From: Solea solea
Lineage: Eukaryota > Chordata > Actinopteri > Pleuronectiformes > Soleidae
Length of the DNA stretch: 64,000 bases
Direction: 5' to 3'
NCBI RefSeq assembly: GCF_958295425.1
Contig: NC_081137.1
Location: forward strand, 7,582,238 to 7,646,237
Shown: positions 36,801 through 48,176 of the stretch, in pieces
Numbering within the stretch: the stretch's first letter is position 1
How the letters are laid out: each line of letters opens with the position of its first letter
Position numbers and translations under genes: made by a program
Notes under the pieces: generated by a model
What the model was told of the DNA's origin: nothing
Databases searched by the model: none
The model's input: the letters and a program-made list of their open reading frames with translations, nothing else

Positions 36801-39800
36801 TATAAATCTGGCTTATCACTTTTGATTTAAAAAAAAAAAGAAATGGGGGGTGAAAAGGCCAGAAGAAAGGAGATTAAGCAAATGTTTAATAGATTTGGGC
36901 AGTGGGTAACAGCAGGCGATGATGGGAGTGACAGCGCGCCGCAGGTACCTATTGTCTATGACCTGCAGGTAGGTGATGCTCAGGTTAATGAGACAGCAGG
37001 GGTATTTGAAAACATGCAGTCAAACAGGGCAAACAGAGGTGACAATACTGCGGCGCCATCTGGAATACAGCACAGAGATGAGGCCAAAGTTACTCGTGAT
37101 TGTTCACTTGTGCTCTGTCGTCGTATTCTTTTGGCCTCACTCGTGCGCGTGGATTCACTGCCGCTTCCTCCTGGCCTCGGTGGTGTTGTGTCTAAAATGG
37201 AGAGCGCGCGTCCACCGGCAGAATCTGCTTTGAGCCCACATCATTGCAGCGGGGACTGATAAGCGACAGCAGTGCTGGCTGATTAGGAAATGAGACAAGC
37301 GAAAACTATGCCTAGGGTGTTGCCACTGGCAACTGGTGCTGGCCATATGCTATACAGACTTATTGTTCTGCTGCACTCCCCATTAGTGACACTTTCCCAG
37401 AGACTGCAGAGCCACGAGAATAATCCAACCTGTGAAGAAACACAGTACTGTATGTGTGCAATTCTCAAGGAAGAGAGGAGATATCTGGGCTCCTCGTTCC
37501 CTTTTTAAACATCCTATTAAATGAAATCTAAATTGACTGACAAGAATGGCAGCAATTCAATCAACCTGATTAAACAGGAAAACAGGTCATTAAAATCCGC
37601 CCCGAGTTATTGAATTATACGGTCGAAATAAAGGAAACAGATGGTACGAGGGTACAACCTTAGATAGATTATGGATGCTTTCATGTTAAATGCATGCTGC
37701 ATATTTATAAATGTGGACATTATTTCCCACTGAACCCTGATTATGTGCCAAAAAACGACAAAAAAAGCAAAACTAAATCTCTTTTCTTCCCTATATTATG
37801 ACTCAGTGTTTTTGTCCATATACAATACGCCGCTGCAACACCATTCTATGAAAATGAAATGCTTTTAAACCTGCGTGTCCTCGGGTGATTTTAGAGAAGC
37901 TTTTTATTAATCTGTGGTGAAGAGCAAGAGGCCAGGGCAAAATCTACATAAAACACACCAGCCTATGGCAAATGCACCCACTGCACATGCATACTGTCTG
38001 TTACAGTGTGATAACACTATGGCTGTTTGCTGAGGATTATGTAAGCGTGTTTGCATCCATCAGAGTAAGCGCCTTTAAGAGTTAAATGTCATATTTTTTT
38101 TTTAGTGTCAGTAAAATCACTGCTGACCGAGTTACTTTCATCTGCAGTGAATGGACACGGAGGCCGTCTCATAAACGGCCTGAACTTGTTTTCAACTCGC
38201 ATGTCAAGAATTAGAAATAAAGAAATCCCAACTGGTGGAGTTTCGTGACGAGAAAATCCCAGATCAGATCGCCTGCGGCTTGTTTCTCGTGGAGGATTTG
38301 CCACCGATGCTCATCACAGTACTCTACGGCCTCACAGATAATCCGGAAAGGTGCTTTATGAGAGACATTAATTGTATTAAGTCCTAAAATGACCGTGATG
38401 TGTCCTCAAAGATTAAGGAGACGCGTTCTATTGAAATACTGGCTTTACTGATAATGATACAGCCATTGAAACTTTAATTTACAGTTTGGTGTTCTTTTGT
38501 CTTCCAGATTTAGATTTATTTATGATATCTTGAAAAATTAAAGCATTTCATTCCAAAAAATGTGTATACACTGCTATAATGGAGGCTACTGTGTCCGGTC
38601 TGAACACAGGGATGCTTCAGAATTTGCCGTTATTGTTGGCTTGTTGGCGTTAAAGCGGCTTATATTTTACGACAGTTGTAGCAGGCGCTACCGTTTCGCA
38701 ACTGCAGGGGGACCCAGAGAGCAAATCCTACACTGTGTTACTTTAAAAAAAGCCTCACAACCCTTCTCTAAATCATGTTTCAACCAGAGGAAAAGCAAAA
38801 TGAGGGTCTGCATTAGAAATGTGGGAGAGAGGCAGAGAGGAATTTAACGACAGATGTCAGCGTGGATGCTTACAAGTCAACTTCAGCCTCTTGCACACAT
38901 TGTTGTTGATTTATCAGATGTGTTTTCACAGCTCGTAATTGTGGCCTTGTCATCTCCGTCACCATGCGATAATTATCTGCTGCTGACAGACGCACTTTTC
39001 ACCTTCAATCTCTGCCTGTTATTGACATGTGTGTCCTGTGTGTGTGTGTGTGTGTTTGGAAACTTCCCTGCAGTCTTTAACGTCTTTAAGATCTGCAGTG
39101 CAGAACTTTTGTTGATGTTTTTGAATGGCATCATAAGATCTAACCACAGCTACACTGAGAGAGTTGTGTGGAGCAGATGGACTTAATCATTATTGTATGA
39201 TTACAACCAGCTCTGGCTCCTCATCTCCTCCATGAAGACTCACCTGTACTTCATACTGGTGTGGCGCCCGATGGCCTCCTTCATGTGGGCATGGCCCTGT
39301 GGAGTCTGACGGGACCCGGGACCCTCCCTGGCCTTGACTGAGCCTTGGGAGGTGTAGTTGCCGTTACTCCCTTGTCCACTACCTCCTCCTCCCCCTCTGT
39401 CGCCACCTCCTCCGCCACCGCCACCTCCACCACCACCGCCACCTCCTCCACCACCACTGCCACCACCACCTCCCACTCCCCCACTGCTTCCTCCAGGAGG
39501 TGGAGCGGTGCGGAGGCCACAGAGCCGGTCCTCACTGCGACTCTTGAGGTTGTGCTCAGTGCAGGCGAAGGACACCTGCATCCTGACCCTGCTGTCCGGT
39601 GTCTCTTATATTGATGGTTGGAGAGTTGGTGAGCAGAGAACCTCTATGTTTAACAGTGATGTCTGCAGATTGTCTGCTACTGCTTGCCACTGTCTCCCCT
39701 CCTCGAATCGTTAGTGGCAAAGCAGGGATGTTCATAGAAAAGGGCTCCGACGGGGCAGGTCAGAGATTTTTGGCAGGAGTTGAGTCTCTAACATGTCACA

Positions 39801-40387
39801 CGCAGAGTCGCCGTCTGCCCTGTCTCCTGTCTGGTGATGCAAACCTGGCAAAGACAGTCTTCAGCCTCGCAAGATGCATCAGGGCTGCCCTCCAAAATAT
39901 CACCAGGAAGCTTGTAAGCTCACAGCAATCCCCCAGACAGATTTAAGGATGTGACAGTTTTTTGGGAAGCCCCAAAACCACAGTGCAATAGATGCTTCCC
40001 CAGAGTGTCAGTCCTACACATACATGCACAGGCTCCTCCACATACATACACATGTATATATGGCTTAGGTTGGGTGGTGTAAAGCACTTGCCAGCTTGCT
40101 GTCTCCTCTTCAGCTGAGGTTAGTTGTGTCGGACTTGAGCTGAGGAGAGTGTGCTGCAGCAATGACACAACCACAGCTACAGGCATCCTCGCGCCTCGCG
40201 ACGGAATAAGGCATTTTTCAAAAAAATCAAAAATGTTGCAAGGCGGGTGCGCATCATAGGAAATGAAAAAAAGAAAGAAAGAATGGTTGAAATTACATTG
40301 CCTCGGTCCGGAGAGGGTGGTGGGGATGCGAATTCACACAGTCACCGCAGCAGCAGCAGCAGCATCACGCAGCATCAAATTGATGCA

Positions 40388-40422
<35 letters not shown>

Positions 40423-43400
40423 GAGAGAGAGAGAGAGCAGCAAAAACACAGTTTTTAAAAGGTGAAGTGAACCAGCTCGTTCACATACCGGCAGCAGCGG
40501 CGGCGGCGGCGGCTGTGCGTGTGTGCAGCTCTCCAATAATCCCGTCCTCGGTGCACGGAGGTGAAAAAAATGCCGGCACAGTGGCCCAAAAATCAGCTGC
40601 AGACATTTCAAGCGCCCGTAGATGATGGTGATGAGGAGGATGAGGATGATGATGATGAAGAGGATGATGCCGCCTCTTGGCTCTCCCTCCACGTCATGTT
40701 GTCAGCTCAGAGTCCCACTTTTTTTTTTACTCTTCTCCTCTTTTTTTTTTTTTTTACAGAGACTCCAAAAATGTTCACGACGCACAGGCAGTGTGTGCGC
40801 GCGTGTGTGTGTGTGTGTGTGGGTGTGGGTGGGGGTGCAAGATGCGCTCTCTCTCTCTCTCTCTCGGGTGTGATCTCTACATTTTTCATCATCACACTTG
40901 TGTACACACATTTCATCTAATCGTCGTATTATGTTAAGAAGCCTCTGTACTACTCATTTATTTGTAACATTTAAAAAAAACAGCTCTATTTTTTCCATGT
41001 AATGCATATTTATGTGTATATGTATCGTTTTAACCGCCATCATTTTTATTTTTATTCTTTTTTTTCCCCCCTGCATGGAAGCAGCTTCTCTGCTGCTCCA
41101 CCACACCCAGCTCCACTGAGCATTTCTTCACTGAAACACTGTCATCATCATCATCATCATCATCATCATGTGTCTTCCAAGTCACATCATCACACAGCAT
41201 CACGTCATGTTAAACAAAAAAGTGATGGATGTGTCATATGGTACCCTGCAGGGGCGCACCAAGAGGCTTTGGGGGCCCAGGGCAAAGGGGACTTGGGAGG
41301 AGGGCCGTTTAATTGAACATAGTGGAACTGGGCCACGCTAGCTCTGACCTGTGTGATTAATAACGCACATTATCTCAGGACACTTTACATGGTCAAGACC
41401 TTCCAGTTAGGAGCACAATGAGCATGCACTTGGCTACAGTGGAGAGGAAGAACCAGGAAGACATCTGCGACAGAGCCTGACCCAGCAACTCGCGCACGAT
41501 AGAAACCATCAAATTGTGTTCATATGTTGAGCTCAAACATGACACCGTTCTGACAGTTCTCCCCTCTCCTGACGTTTTTTATTTTTTATTATTATTCCAC
41601 CGCCCTGCTCCAACAAACCTGATTCGAATCAGCTCGTCACCAAGCTCTGCAAGAGCCTGATAACAACCCATTCATTTGAATCGGGTGCAATATCTAAAGC
41701 ATACAGGGCAGAGGGCCAACATTGTATTAGACTAAATGCAGACCACACACTTTACAATCACAGGAAGCCTGAGGGTCTGTTCTGGACATGGTGTGTTAAG
41801 GAAGTATAGATGTCTCTCTAAATAGTGATATTGTCCAAACTTGTTGCATCCAATGTATAGATCATGAGACCGTATGGTATATCTGGACCCAACTTGTTTT
41901 TCCAAGTTCACGTTGCCTCGTGTTGGAACATGTGATGTGAACATGTGATGTGAACATGCCTACGATGAAAATACTAGACCCGGTAAACGACACTTCTTCC
42001 TCAGTTGCCATGCCACTGGCACAGAGTGAAGAAGGAAGACTGCGCTTTCAGTCATAGCCTCAGAGTCAGAGGGCTGGTGCACTTCAGTCAGTGCTCAAAC
42101 GCTTGCTCTGCAAATACCTGTTCCTTCCTGTGAAGAACCGTAACCGGTGCAAATAAAAATGCACAAGTTCCCATCTCTACATGCAGAAAGAAAATGTGAG
42201 CACCACGCAATGTGACATTTAAGAAGAGAGGGCTTCATCTGTGCGTAATCACAGTGATTATACACAGAGGCACATCGTCACCTTGCCCCAAGTGCCTTCA
42301 TAGTTTTTATCCGCACGTAGGCTTTTGTACAGCATTGACATGTGGCTTTTCCTTATTTCCTTATATTACTTATTGTGACATTAAACTGTAGATCTCAGGA
42401 AACGAGAGAGGAGACGACTCTTTATGCAACAGATTGCGTAACGGGAACGTCCTTGAAAAGCATGTTGTTCAAGTTTAACATAAAAACCAGCAACAAAGCT
42501 CATTACTCTGCGTGTCTCTGGTGGGGGGGATCCTATATAAACGCTCTGCAGCTGAAATAACACACTTAGGCTGGTTTACATAATGCCACTCTGGTCAAAC
42601 TGTGAAAACAATCCTGTAACATTATTTCCAATGTCCGGTAGAAAGTCTACTGTGCATAACAACAAACACAGCGACACGTTATCATTTTTGCTGCAAAGTT
42701 AACAGCTGGTTTTAACTTGCTTGGACTAAAGCGAAGAGTGACAGCTGAATATTGTTTGTGGTCAGCCTCTTCATGAAATGTGCATATAGTTTAAGCAGAA
42801 TACTGAAGGCCTTTTATTCTCAGTCAAAGAGGGACGGCAAAGTTCTGCCTCAAACTTGTTTTTCTTATGCTTTTGGTTCCATCTTGAAGTGATTTCGCTT
42901 CACATTGTTTGTCGGAGGTCAGTCCGAGGACGTTTGGACTCAATGCAACTTTTAATCTTCATCTTTGTAGAAGTCTACGCATTCAGCCCTTGTCTTATCT
43001 GCATGTCAATATTTAAAGGTACAGTGTGTAAAAATGACGCACTATTTATTATATTTATTACAAGGGCTATTGTAAATACAGGTTAGGCCGCTGACCTGGC
43101 TACGTATAATATAAGTAATAGGAAATAGTTTCCAGCAAATCCTGCAAATGAATGAGAGATAGAGAATGCCAAGGTAGAATTTAGCTGTTTTTATTGATAT
43201 CAAGTCATCAATTTGAGTCAAGAGTAAGTTTAAGGCTGGTGCATCATTCCACCACACACAGGGAGGTGTTGAAAGGACAGCGATGAGGAAGCAGTGTTGG
43301 AATCAGCTGTGGTTTGACATACAGTTTTGATGAGTTCTCCATATTGTGTTACTTCTCTGGTTTTAAAGTGCCACAGGGCTGATTTGTCTTCACACCGGGG

Positions 43401-44752
43401 TGACGCTGCCACCTAGAGGCAGATTTACTGATGTCTTAATGACTCGATTCTGAGATTCAGAACATTTAATTAAATCAATACTGATGCAAAAATAAAAGCA
43501 GGTTTAAATCCTACACATTTTGAGCAGCCAATAACCAATAAGTGCAAACATATGAACGGCACATGACTCTTCATAGATGAGTGTGTTGCCGATGAAGTTC
43601 AAACTGAATCCCTGTAAATCTCTGTCCCCTGCTGTCGAATCATGCGTCATTAACCCCAAACTTCTGCCCCAGTGACGTGGGTCCTATCAGGCTGCACTTT
43701 TTGGTGGATGAAAATAGACAATGGTTGATATACCAAGTCTCATTTACACATTAACATTTGTGATCCGGAACAACCACATGGGTCTGCAGTTCAACCACAT
43801 TTATGCAGCGCTGCTGTGCTTTGAACTCTCATCAGGCGCCTGATTTTTCTTTCTAGGTCACTCACTGGTGGAAAAAAAAACAAAAAAAGGGAAAGTACTG
43901 CAAATATATTTCAGCTTTTTTTTTCTCTCCATTCCACCCTGAATAATGTCTACACTCACTGCAGCCCTCTTCAAACACTCATGCATTAGTAATTTTCCAG
44001 AAAAATATTAATCATGTTATTTAAGTGATCTGATGCTCTCTGTCTGAGTCTCTGCAAAACCATCATTTCAAGCTTAACCAGTAGTTTCCTCCTTTTTATA
44101 AGTTGCAAATAATCAGGAATATCTTTATTATCATTATAATAAAAACTAAGTGGCTTCCCGTATTTCAAATATTCACATAAGTTAGACCCAGAGGAAAACC
44201 AGTATTGGTTGCATGCAGAAATACCCCAAAAGGAGACTGAAGGATTAAAAAAAAGCACACCTGAAGTATCCAAAGAGCACTTTTGTGTAATTGCCACAAT
44301 TACTCAGCAATAAGAGTAAATAAGTCGATAAAAACTATGAGTCTATATGGTGCAAACTCATTTTTTGTATTGATGTGATCTTTGAATGCTCAGATATTAC
44401 ACTCTCACTACAGGTTTTCATACACAACAGGACAAATATCACTGTGCCCCTCTCACCTGTACACCATCGCTGAGCGTTCAGCCTCACACTCGGCCAGAGA
44501 GAGGCCACATTCTCTGAGGTAGAGCTCCAGCCGCCGCCGCTCCACCAGCCTGTGCGCCGCCTCCAGGATCTGCGAGGCCAGGGCCTCTGACTCCCTCCTC
44601 TGGTCCGAGGTCTTGCTGCTCCTGGCTCCAGTTTTGGCCACAATACTCCCTGAAGAGGAGGATGCTTTGGGCTTCTTACTAAAGCCATAGAGATCTTCTA
44701 CTGAGTACTTCCCTCCTTTTCCTCCTCCACTACCTCCACGGCTGGCAAACAT
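24814..44752 (-). CDS. kcnab3: Voltage-gated potassium channel beta subunit 3 (aldo-keto reductase fold)
   Basis: Kv-beta subunits bind the T1 domain of Shaker-type Kv channels, promote surface expression and can confer inactivation. Shared exons in transcript order: 28502-28459, 28370-28333, 28068-27989, 27536-27492, 27037-26993, 26873-26830, 26744-26658, 26562-26477, 26389-26269, 26164-26070, 25951-25831, 25581-25493 and 24903-24814. Two alternative first exons, 44752-44457 and 39581-39244, both end in phase 2 and join the exon at 28502. Predicted products are 426 and 440 residues. Reductase features are LFDTAEVY (Asp and Tyr), TTKIYW (Lys), FANRND (Asn in place of His, as in Kv-betas), [29 protein letters not shown] and GVSSVLLG. 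The ending [17 protein letters not shown] matches KCNAB3 rather than KCNAB1 or KCNAB2, which end in KPYSKKDYRS. The acceptor at 25951 has a weak pyrimidine tract. Confidence 0.82.
28888..29340 (+). repeat. Teleost dispersed repeat, 'CAAGCAGCATTGTG' family, copy 1
   Basis: Begins AATTAAAGCTACAAGCAGCA. Shares with 47240-47535, in the same order and orientation, the segments GGCCATGGTCGC, TTTGGGCTGTGAC and GGGGGCGC. I recognise this layout as a widespread fish repeat. The shared segments show that the two copies are homologous. Confidence 0.7.
29400..29590 (+). repeat. SINE-like element with conserved fish core
   Basis: Contains GAGGTTTGATTCCCAGCTCC, a B-box-like head, then GGCAAGACACTTAACCCC and TGTGTGAATGGATAAGA. 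This order is characteristic of a family of tRNA-derived fish SINEs. The 3' part decays into GAATGAGTGA repeats. Confidence 0.6.
31070..31326. repeat. hAT-like MITE, copy 2
   Basis: Termini CAGAGGTCTCAAACTCG and GGGTTTGAGACCCCTG bound 257 bp. It shares its ends and internal blocks with the copy at 5517-5739. Flanking octamers CTATTGGT and CTGTAGAT agree at only five of eight positions, so the target duplication is at best decayed. No transposase is present. Confidence 0.75.
34430..34487 (+). repeat. LINE 3' end fragment
   Basis: AAATTTCCCTTAGGGACAAT followed by AAAGTTTATCTTGAATCTTG, with a short tandem GAATCTT tail, is the typical 3' terminus of fish L2/Rex-like LINEs and of the SINEs that use them. 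Only the tail is present; no reverse transcriptase frame lies upstream. Confidence 0.6.
34611..35447. mobile_element. Non-autonomous hAT-like DNA transposon with 8-bp target duplication
   Basis: The left end CAGTGGCAGCTGGTGACG and the right end, read inward, CAGGGGCGGCTGGCCCATAG are imperfect inverted repeats starting CAG-GGC-GCTGG. The octamer before the element is ACCATAAT (34603-34610) and the one after is ACCATCAT (35448-35455), differing at one base. An 8-bp duplication is the signature of the hAT superfamily. The 837-bp body has no transposase frame and includes a T-run at about 35373-35392. It is inserted in the large kcnab3 intron. Confidence 0.8.
38557..38745 (-). repeat. Teleost dispersed repeat with ACACTGTGTTAC terminus
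   Basis: Its right side, AAATCCTACACTGTGTTACT, is the reverse-oriented end of the CAGTGTGTA family. The left side has TGTGTATACACTGCTATAAT. The body carries GCGCTACCGTTTCGCAACTG. It lies in a kcnab3 intron, 0.5 kb downstream of the 39244-39581 exon on the coding strand. Confidence 0.5.
39244..39581 (-). CDS. kcnab3: kcnab3 alternative first exon A (glycine-rich N-terminus)
   Basis: Encodes 112 residues plus two bases, starting [19 protein letters not shown] and ending SMKYR across the junction. This is the N-terminus of the Kv-beta-1.2/KCNAB3 type. EDRLCGLR followed by a glycine-rich tract is the KCNAB3 pattern. The tract at about 39370-39490 has a run of some 18 glycines, encoded by GGN repeats read from the complement of (CCN)n. 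The 5' UTR continues into the simple-sequence region beyond 40.2 kb. The donor CAG|GTGAGT is strong. Cysteine 7 lies in the inactivation-ball segment, where family members are redox sensitive. Confidence 0.82.
40348..41170. repeat. Cluster of microsatellites upstream of kcnab3 exon A
   Basis: Within about 0.8 kb: (CAG)n at 40348-40363, (GA)n at 40388-40437, (CGG)n at 40498-40513, GAT/GAG repeats at 40621-40669, T runs at 40719-40755, (GT)n at 40803-40821, (CT)n at 40845-40864 and (CAT)n at 41141-41170. The first three are near the likely 5' UTR or promoter of exon A transcripts. Confidence 0.85.
43011..43526. repeat. Dispersed repeat with CAGTGTGTAA-type ends
   Basis: Left end TTTAAAGGTACAGTGTGTAA. 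The right end, AAATCCTACACATTTTG, is an imperfect inverted match of the same kind of terminus. Contains GCTGCCACCTAGAGGCAG, typical of the family. No coding potential. The exact right border is uncertain. Confidence 0.5.
44457..44752 (-). CDS. kcnab3: kcnab3 alternative first exon B (Kv-beta-1.1-like N-terminus)
   Basis: Encodes 98 residues plus two bases, starting [14 protein letters not shown] and ending [12 protein letters not shown] across the junction, with donor CAG|GTGAGAGG. The end of the exon, [18 protein letters not shown], resembles the last part of the Kv-beta-1.1 first exon, which has the form WYLKLCDLSSE..MPHR. Phase (2) and splice target are the same as for exon A. The open frame, the ATG next to a donor in correct phase and the family match together make a real exon likely. 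Transcript support is needed. Confidence 0.7.
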
Positions 44753-45013
44753 TGCTGTCTGGGGTTTCAGTGCAAGAGCTGGTGAAAATTGTGTGTCTAC
44801 TTAAGGCAAAAGTGGAGATAGAAAGGAAACAACAAAGCAGTGCTATTTTAATAGAGACTCATAAAGATTTGAAATATCCGGGCCAACGTTGTCAAGTATC
44901 AAAGTGCTGGAAAGGAGAACTTAAAGCACCTGGAATTATCAAAAGGTCTTGATTGGTCCTTTGTTGAGTCTAAATCCAAAATAAAACAAAGCCATGTTGT
45001 CCTAACGTGCCGC

Positions 45014-45053
45014 CAGCAGCAGCAGCAGCAGCAGCGGCAGCAGCAGCAGCAGC
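45014..45053. repeat. (CAG)n / (CTG)n repeat upstream of kcnab3 exon B
   Basis: Thirteen CAG-type triplets with one CGG interruption. It lies about 260 bp upstream of the exon B start codon, so it may be within the 5' UTR or promoter, where it reads as CTG on the coding strand. Confidence 0.9.
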
Positions 45054-47239
45054 TACACCCAGTCACAAACAATGACTCCTGCTGATGTGAGGTGCTGTTT
45101 TGAATAAAAAATGGATGGGGAAAGCAATCAGCATCTTTCTCTCTTTATCTCTCTAAAGGAGGGAGAGTCGGGGATTTGTGTTGAAGCCCCACCAGCTTAC
45201 ATTTGTTGAGATTAAGAGAACGCTCGGATAAAGTATCTGTGGCGGAGGTTACAGGAGTTCAGCTCTCAGACCTTTTCTTGACACTAGTAGTAATACTTTT
45301 TTTCCCCCCCTTACATGGACAAATGATAAATAAAACTCAAACAAAGTGAAACCTGGTACTGGCACAACCCATAGAGATGGGCAGAATGTGTCAGCATCCC
45401 TTCTTGGAAGAGAAAAGAAAAAGAAAATGGTAGGGCCATGATGTAAAGATGGACAGATGGAAGTCCTATAATGGAAAAATATGATGCTAATAGAGAAAGG
45501 ACAGATTATCTTCCCATCTGTAAACACACGGACATCCACCTTTTAATCTCCTGCAGGCATATCTGTTAATCTGGCTTAAAGATCTAATACTGGGAACAAA
45601 AAATGATTTGAATCATACATGGAAACAATTACTGTATCGTGGTAGAAGGTGGAAGTCTCTATTTCAAAAGAAAACTACTGATCGATAATCAAACTTCGAT
45701 CGATTAATGTGGCGACTCTTTTCTTGATGAATCGAGTACTTGTTTGGTCCATAACATGTCAGAGAATTTGGAAAAATGTTGATTTGTGTTTCCCAAAACT
45801 TGAAATGATGATGTACACAAACGTAAATATGTTATATGGATCGATGAAACCAAAAAAATATCCACATTTAAGGAGCTGGAAAATCAAAAAGCTTGTTTTA
45901 ATTATTAAAAAAACCTCTTAAATCGAATATTAAATATCAATCCATTTTGATACCTAAAGAATGAATCACATCAGCATCAGTGAGTCAATAGCAGCACCAG
46001 AATGAAGGAGCACGGAATAAATATGAGAGTAAACAAGTATTTTAAAGTAATTCTTGTTCAAACTGATTGAATAAAATCATTCAGTAATTGATAGCAAAGT
46101 CCAAATATTGACAGTTTTGAATGAATAGGCAGCTCTCTATGTAACACAGACACATCAATGACTTAACGGATGTTCTCAAAGGTCATTGACTGTGTGAGAA
46201 TCCATTCATGTCTCTGTGTCTGTGCTCCTCCATCTTCCAGCGGTCATGGTGGTCAGGCACCACAGTCCTGAGCTGCTGCCCAGCCCTGCCCCTGCCTCTG
46301 CCTCTGCCTCTGCTGCAGTGGCTTTTAGAAGCAGAGATCATCTGGGATTAAGCCACAGCTATAATCTCTCTTTCAGAGCGACCACAGTGACTCAGGCAGC
46401 TGGTGGAGCTCAGTCCCTCAGTCTTCAGTGTAAATTGCAATCCCGAGCGTTTCCAAGCCAGAGATGGGTGCGTGATTCTCTGAGTTGTGGGATTATTATG
46501 ATGTGCCGTGAAATGATGAAGTGGTCGATAATAAAAAAACATGTGCCTGCATTTCTGTGAGTGATGTTTGTGAGTGGACTTCTGAGACATGTCCTGGTAT
46601 CTCGTCATGATTTCAGTCATTTTTGCACATGCAATTGCTTCCATTTGTTTTAATACAAATTGGTTTGAATCTTAAGGACATTTGTTAATAGTGTCTGTCA
46701 CTTTAATTTAGTTTAATATGTCCAGCTGTAGGGAGAAGTATACATACAGAGACATGATGGGGCCACAGGGATTGTAAATGCAGTTGGAAAAAGAAGATTA
46801 AAAACGTTAAGTTTGGCTCTCAGTGTTCAGGCATCAGACTTATTTTACTATAACTCTGCGGGAAAAGGGACAGTCTGAGAGACACACACACACACACAGA
46901 GAGAGACTATTTGAAAAGCTGTCCAGGGCTTTTGTTCATGATTCCTCACACTTCAGATAAAAAAAACTGTTGAAAATAGATCTGTCTGAAAGTGTGACAA
47001 CATGCAACACACTCTTTGTTGTACTATAAATAACAAGACGTCAACGCTGTGTGTGTGGATGTGCAGACAGACTGTGTGGTGTTTCTTTTAAACTGTCTTT
47101 ACAACATCGAGGTTATTTATTAGTAGTTAGTCGGCTTCAGTGTATGGACTAGAGAAAACATTATGACAGTTAGCATCTTCACAACAACATATCATACTAA
47201 ATACTGTGTATTTCTACGACTACGACTAAAAATAATAAT

Positions 47240-47535
47240 GATTAAAGGTGCAAGCAGCATTGTGCTGGCCCACAGCAGATGGCGCTATGCCCTTGTCTTA
47301 CTTCTCATGTACTGATGTTTTCTGGGTTTCCAGGTCTGCTGTTTGACGCGTTTAGTTTTTTTAGCGCGCACAGATACAGAAACATGCAAATCCCCAAGAT
47401 GGACGCCAAATTCAAAATGTCCGACTTCCTGTTGAGTTGAGGCCATGGTCGCGAGAGACTTTTTTGTTCGTTTTGGGCTGTGACGTGTTACAACAACCGA
47501 GTTTCGTGAAATGTGGTGCAACTGGGGGCGCCACA
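47240..47535 (+). repeat. Teleost dispersed repeat, 'CAAGCAGCATTGTG' family, copy 2
   Basis: Begins ATTAAAGGTGCAAGCAGCAT and shares blocks in order with 28888-29340. It also contains CCAAGATGGACGCCAAATTC and GACTTCCTGTTGAGTTGAGG, which I recognise from this fish repeat. Confidence 0.7.
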
Positions 47536-48108
47536 TGTGTATTCCCCTTATTTTAAAGACATATTAATAGTCATTTCTGAGGTTTTGATTAAGGTTAGAG
47601 GTAAGTTGTTTATTATGGTTATGTTAAATTAAGTTAAGTTAAGTTAAGGGATAGGCATTCACTAATTAAGGTAAAGGTGTGGGATTAGGCTCGTGTGTGT
47701 GTGTGTGTGTGTGTGTGTTGAATGGGTGGTTCTGTGGTAAACGGCCAAGCAAATCATGACTCTGCTTTTCCTTCTGGGATGCAACACGCCCCGTGTCCTC
47801 CAGAGGGCGACAGAGCAGCGCAGATGAGTAACAGCTCCCCTGACAGTCTCGTCTACACTCCTCAAAGTTATGAGAAGATGAATTTTGAGAAGGACTCCTC
47901 CTCCTCCTCCTCCTCGTGATGTGTCAAGGAGACAGACATTGTCGTCCACACCTTAATTCCTTGTTTTTATATATATAAAGACATGCTAAATAAATGAATG
48001 GATGATTTTGGATTAACTTGTAAACACCCACATCTTCAGCCAGGATCATTTCACATGCAGCCTCTTAATTCTGGTTCAGTCCGTCCACAGCTGCACAGAT
48101 GTGCAGGT

Positions 48109-48176
48109 CTGCAGCAGCAGCAGAGCTGAGATGCTGCTGCTGCTGATGATGATGATGCTGCTGCTGCTGCTGCTGC
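48109..48176. repeat. Compound CAG/CTG/GAT trinucleotide repeat
   Basis: GCAGCAGCAG, then CTG and GAT runs, then CTG again. On the minus strand it lies in a 96-codon open frame and would read as glutamine and histidine runs, but no family features support a gene there. Confidence 0.85.

Larger units (their letters stand above)
28503..39243. other. Large intron of kcnab3 between first and second coding exons
   Basis: About 10.7 kb of intron for the transcript using the first exon at 39244-39581. It holds repeats at 28888-29340, 29400-29590, 31070-31326, 34430-34487, 34611-35447 and 38557-38745, a (TG)n run at 30437-30459 and CT/CA tracts near 31730-31770. No internal coding exon is supported. 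A 138-codon frame at 36843-37259 has no family features. Intronic enhancers are likely in a neuronal channel gene, but I cannot point to one. Confidence 0.6.
39582..44456. other. Upstream region of exon A and intron for the exon B transcript
   Basis: For transcripts starting at exon B this is intron; for exon A transcripts it holds the 5' UTR and promoter. It includes a dense block of simple repeats (40348-41170), a dispersed repeat (43011-43526) and otherwise unremarkable sequence. The plus-strand proline-rich frame at 39358-39714 is the complement of the glycine tract and is not a gene. No TATA box was placed with confidence. Confidence 0.55.

Noticed and set aside
36843..37259. 138-codon plus-strand frame in a kcnab3 intron
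   Set aside because: No family features, no supporting splice structure, opposite strand to the host gene.
39358..39714. Plus-strand proline-rich frame
   Set aside because: It is the exact complement of the kcnab3 glycine tract.
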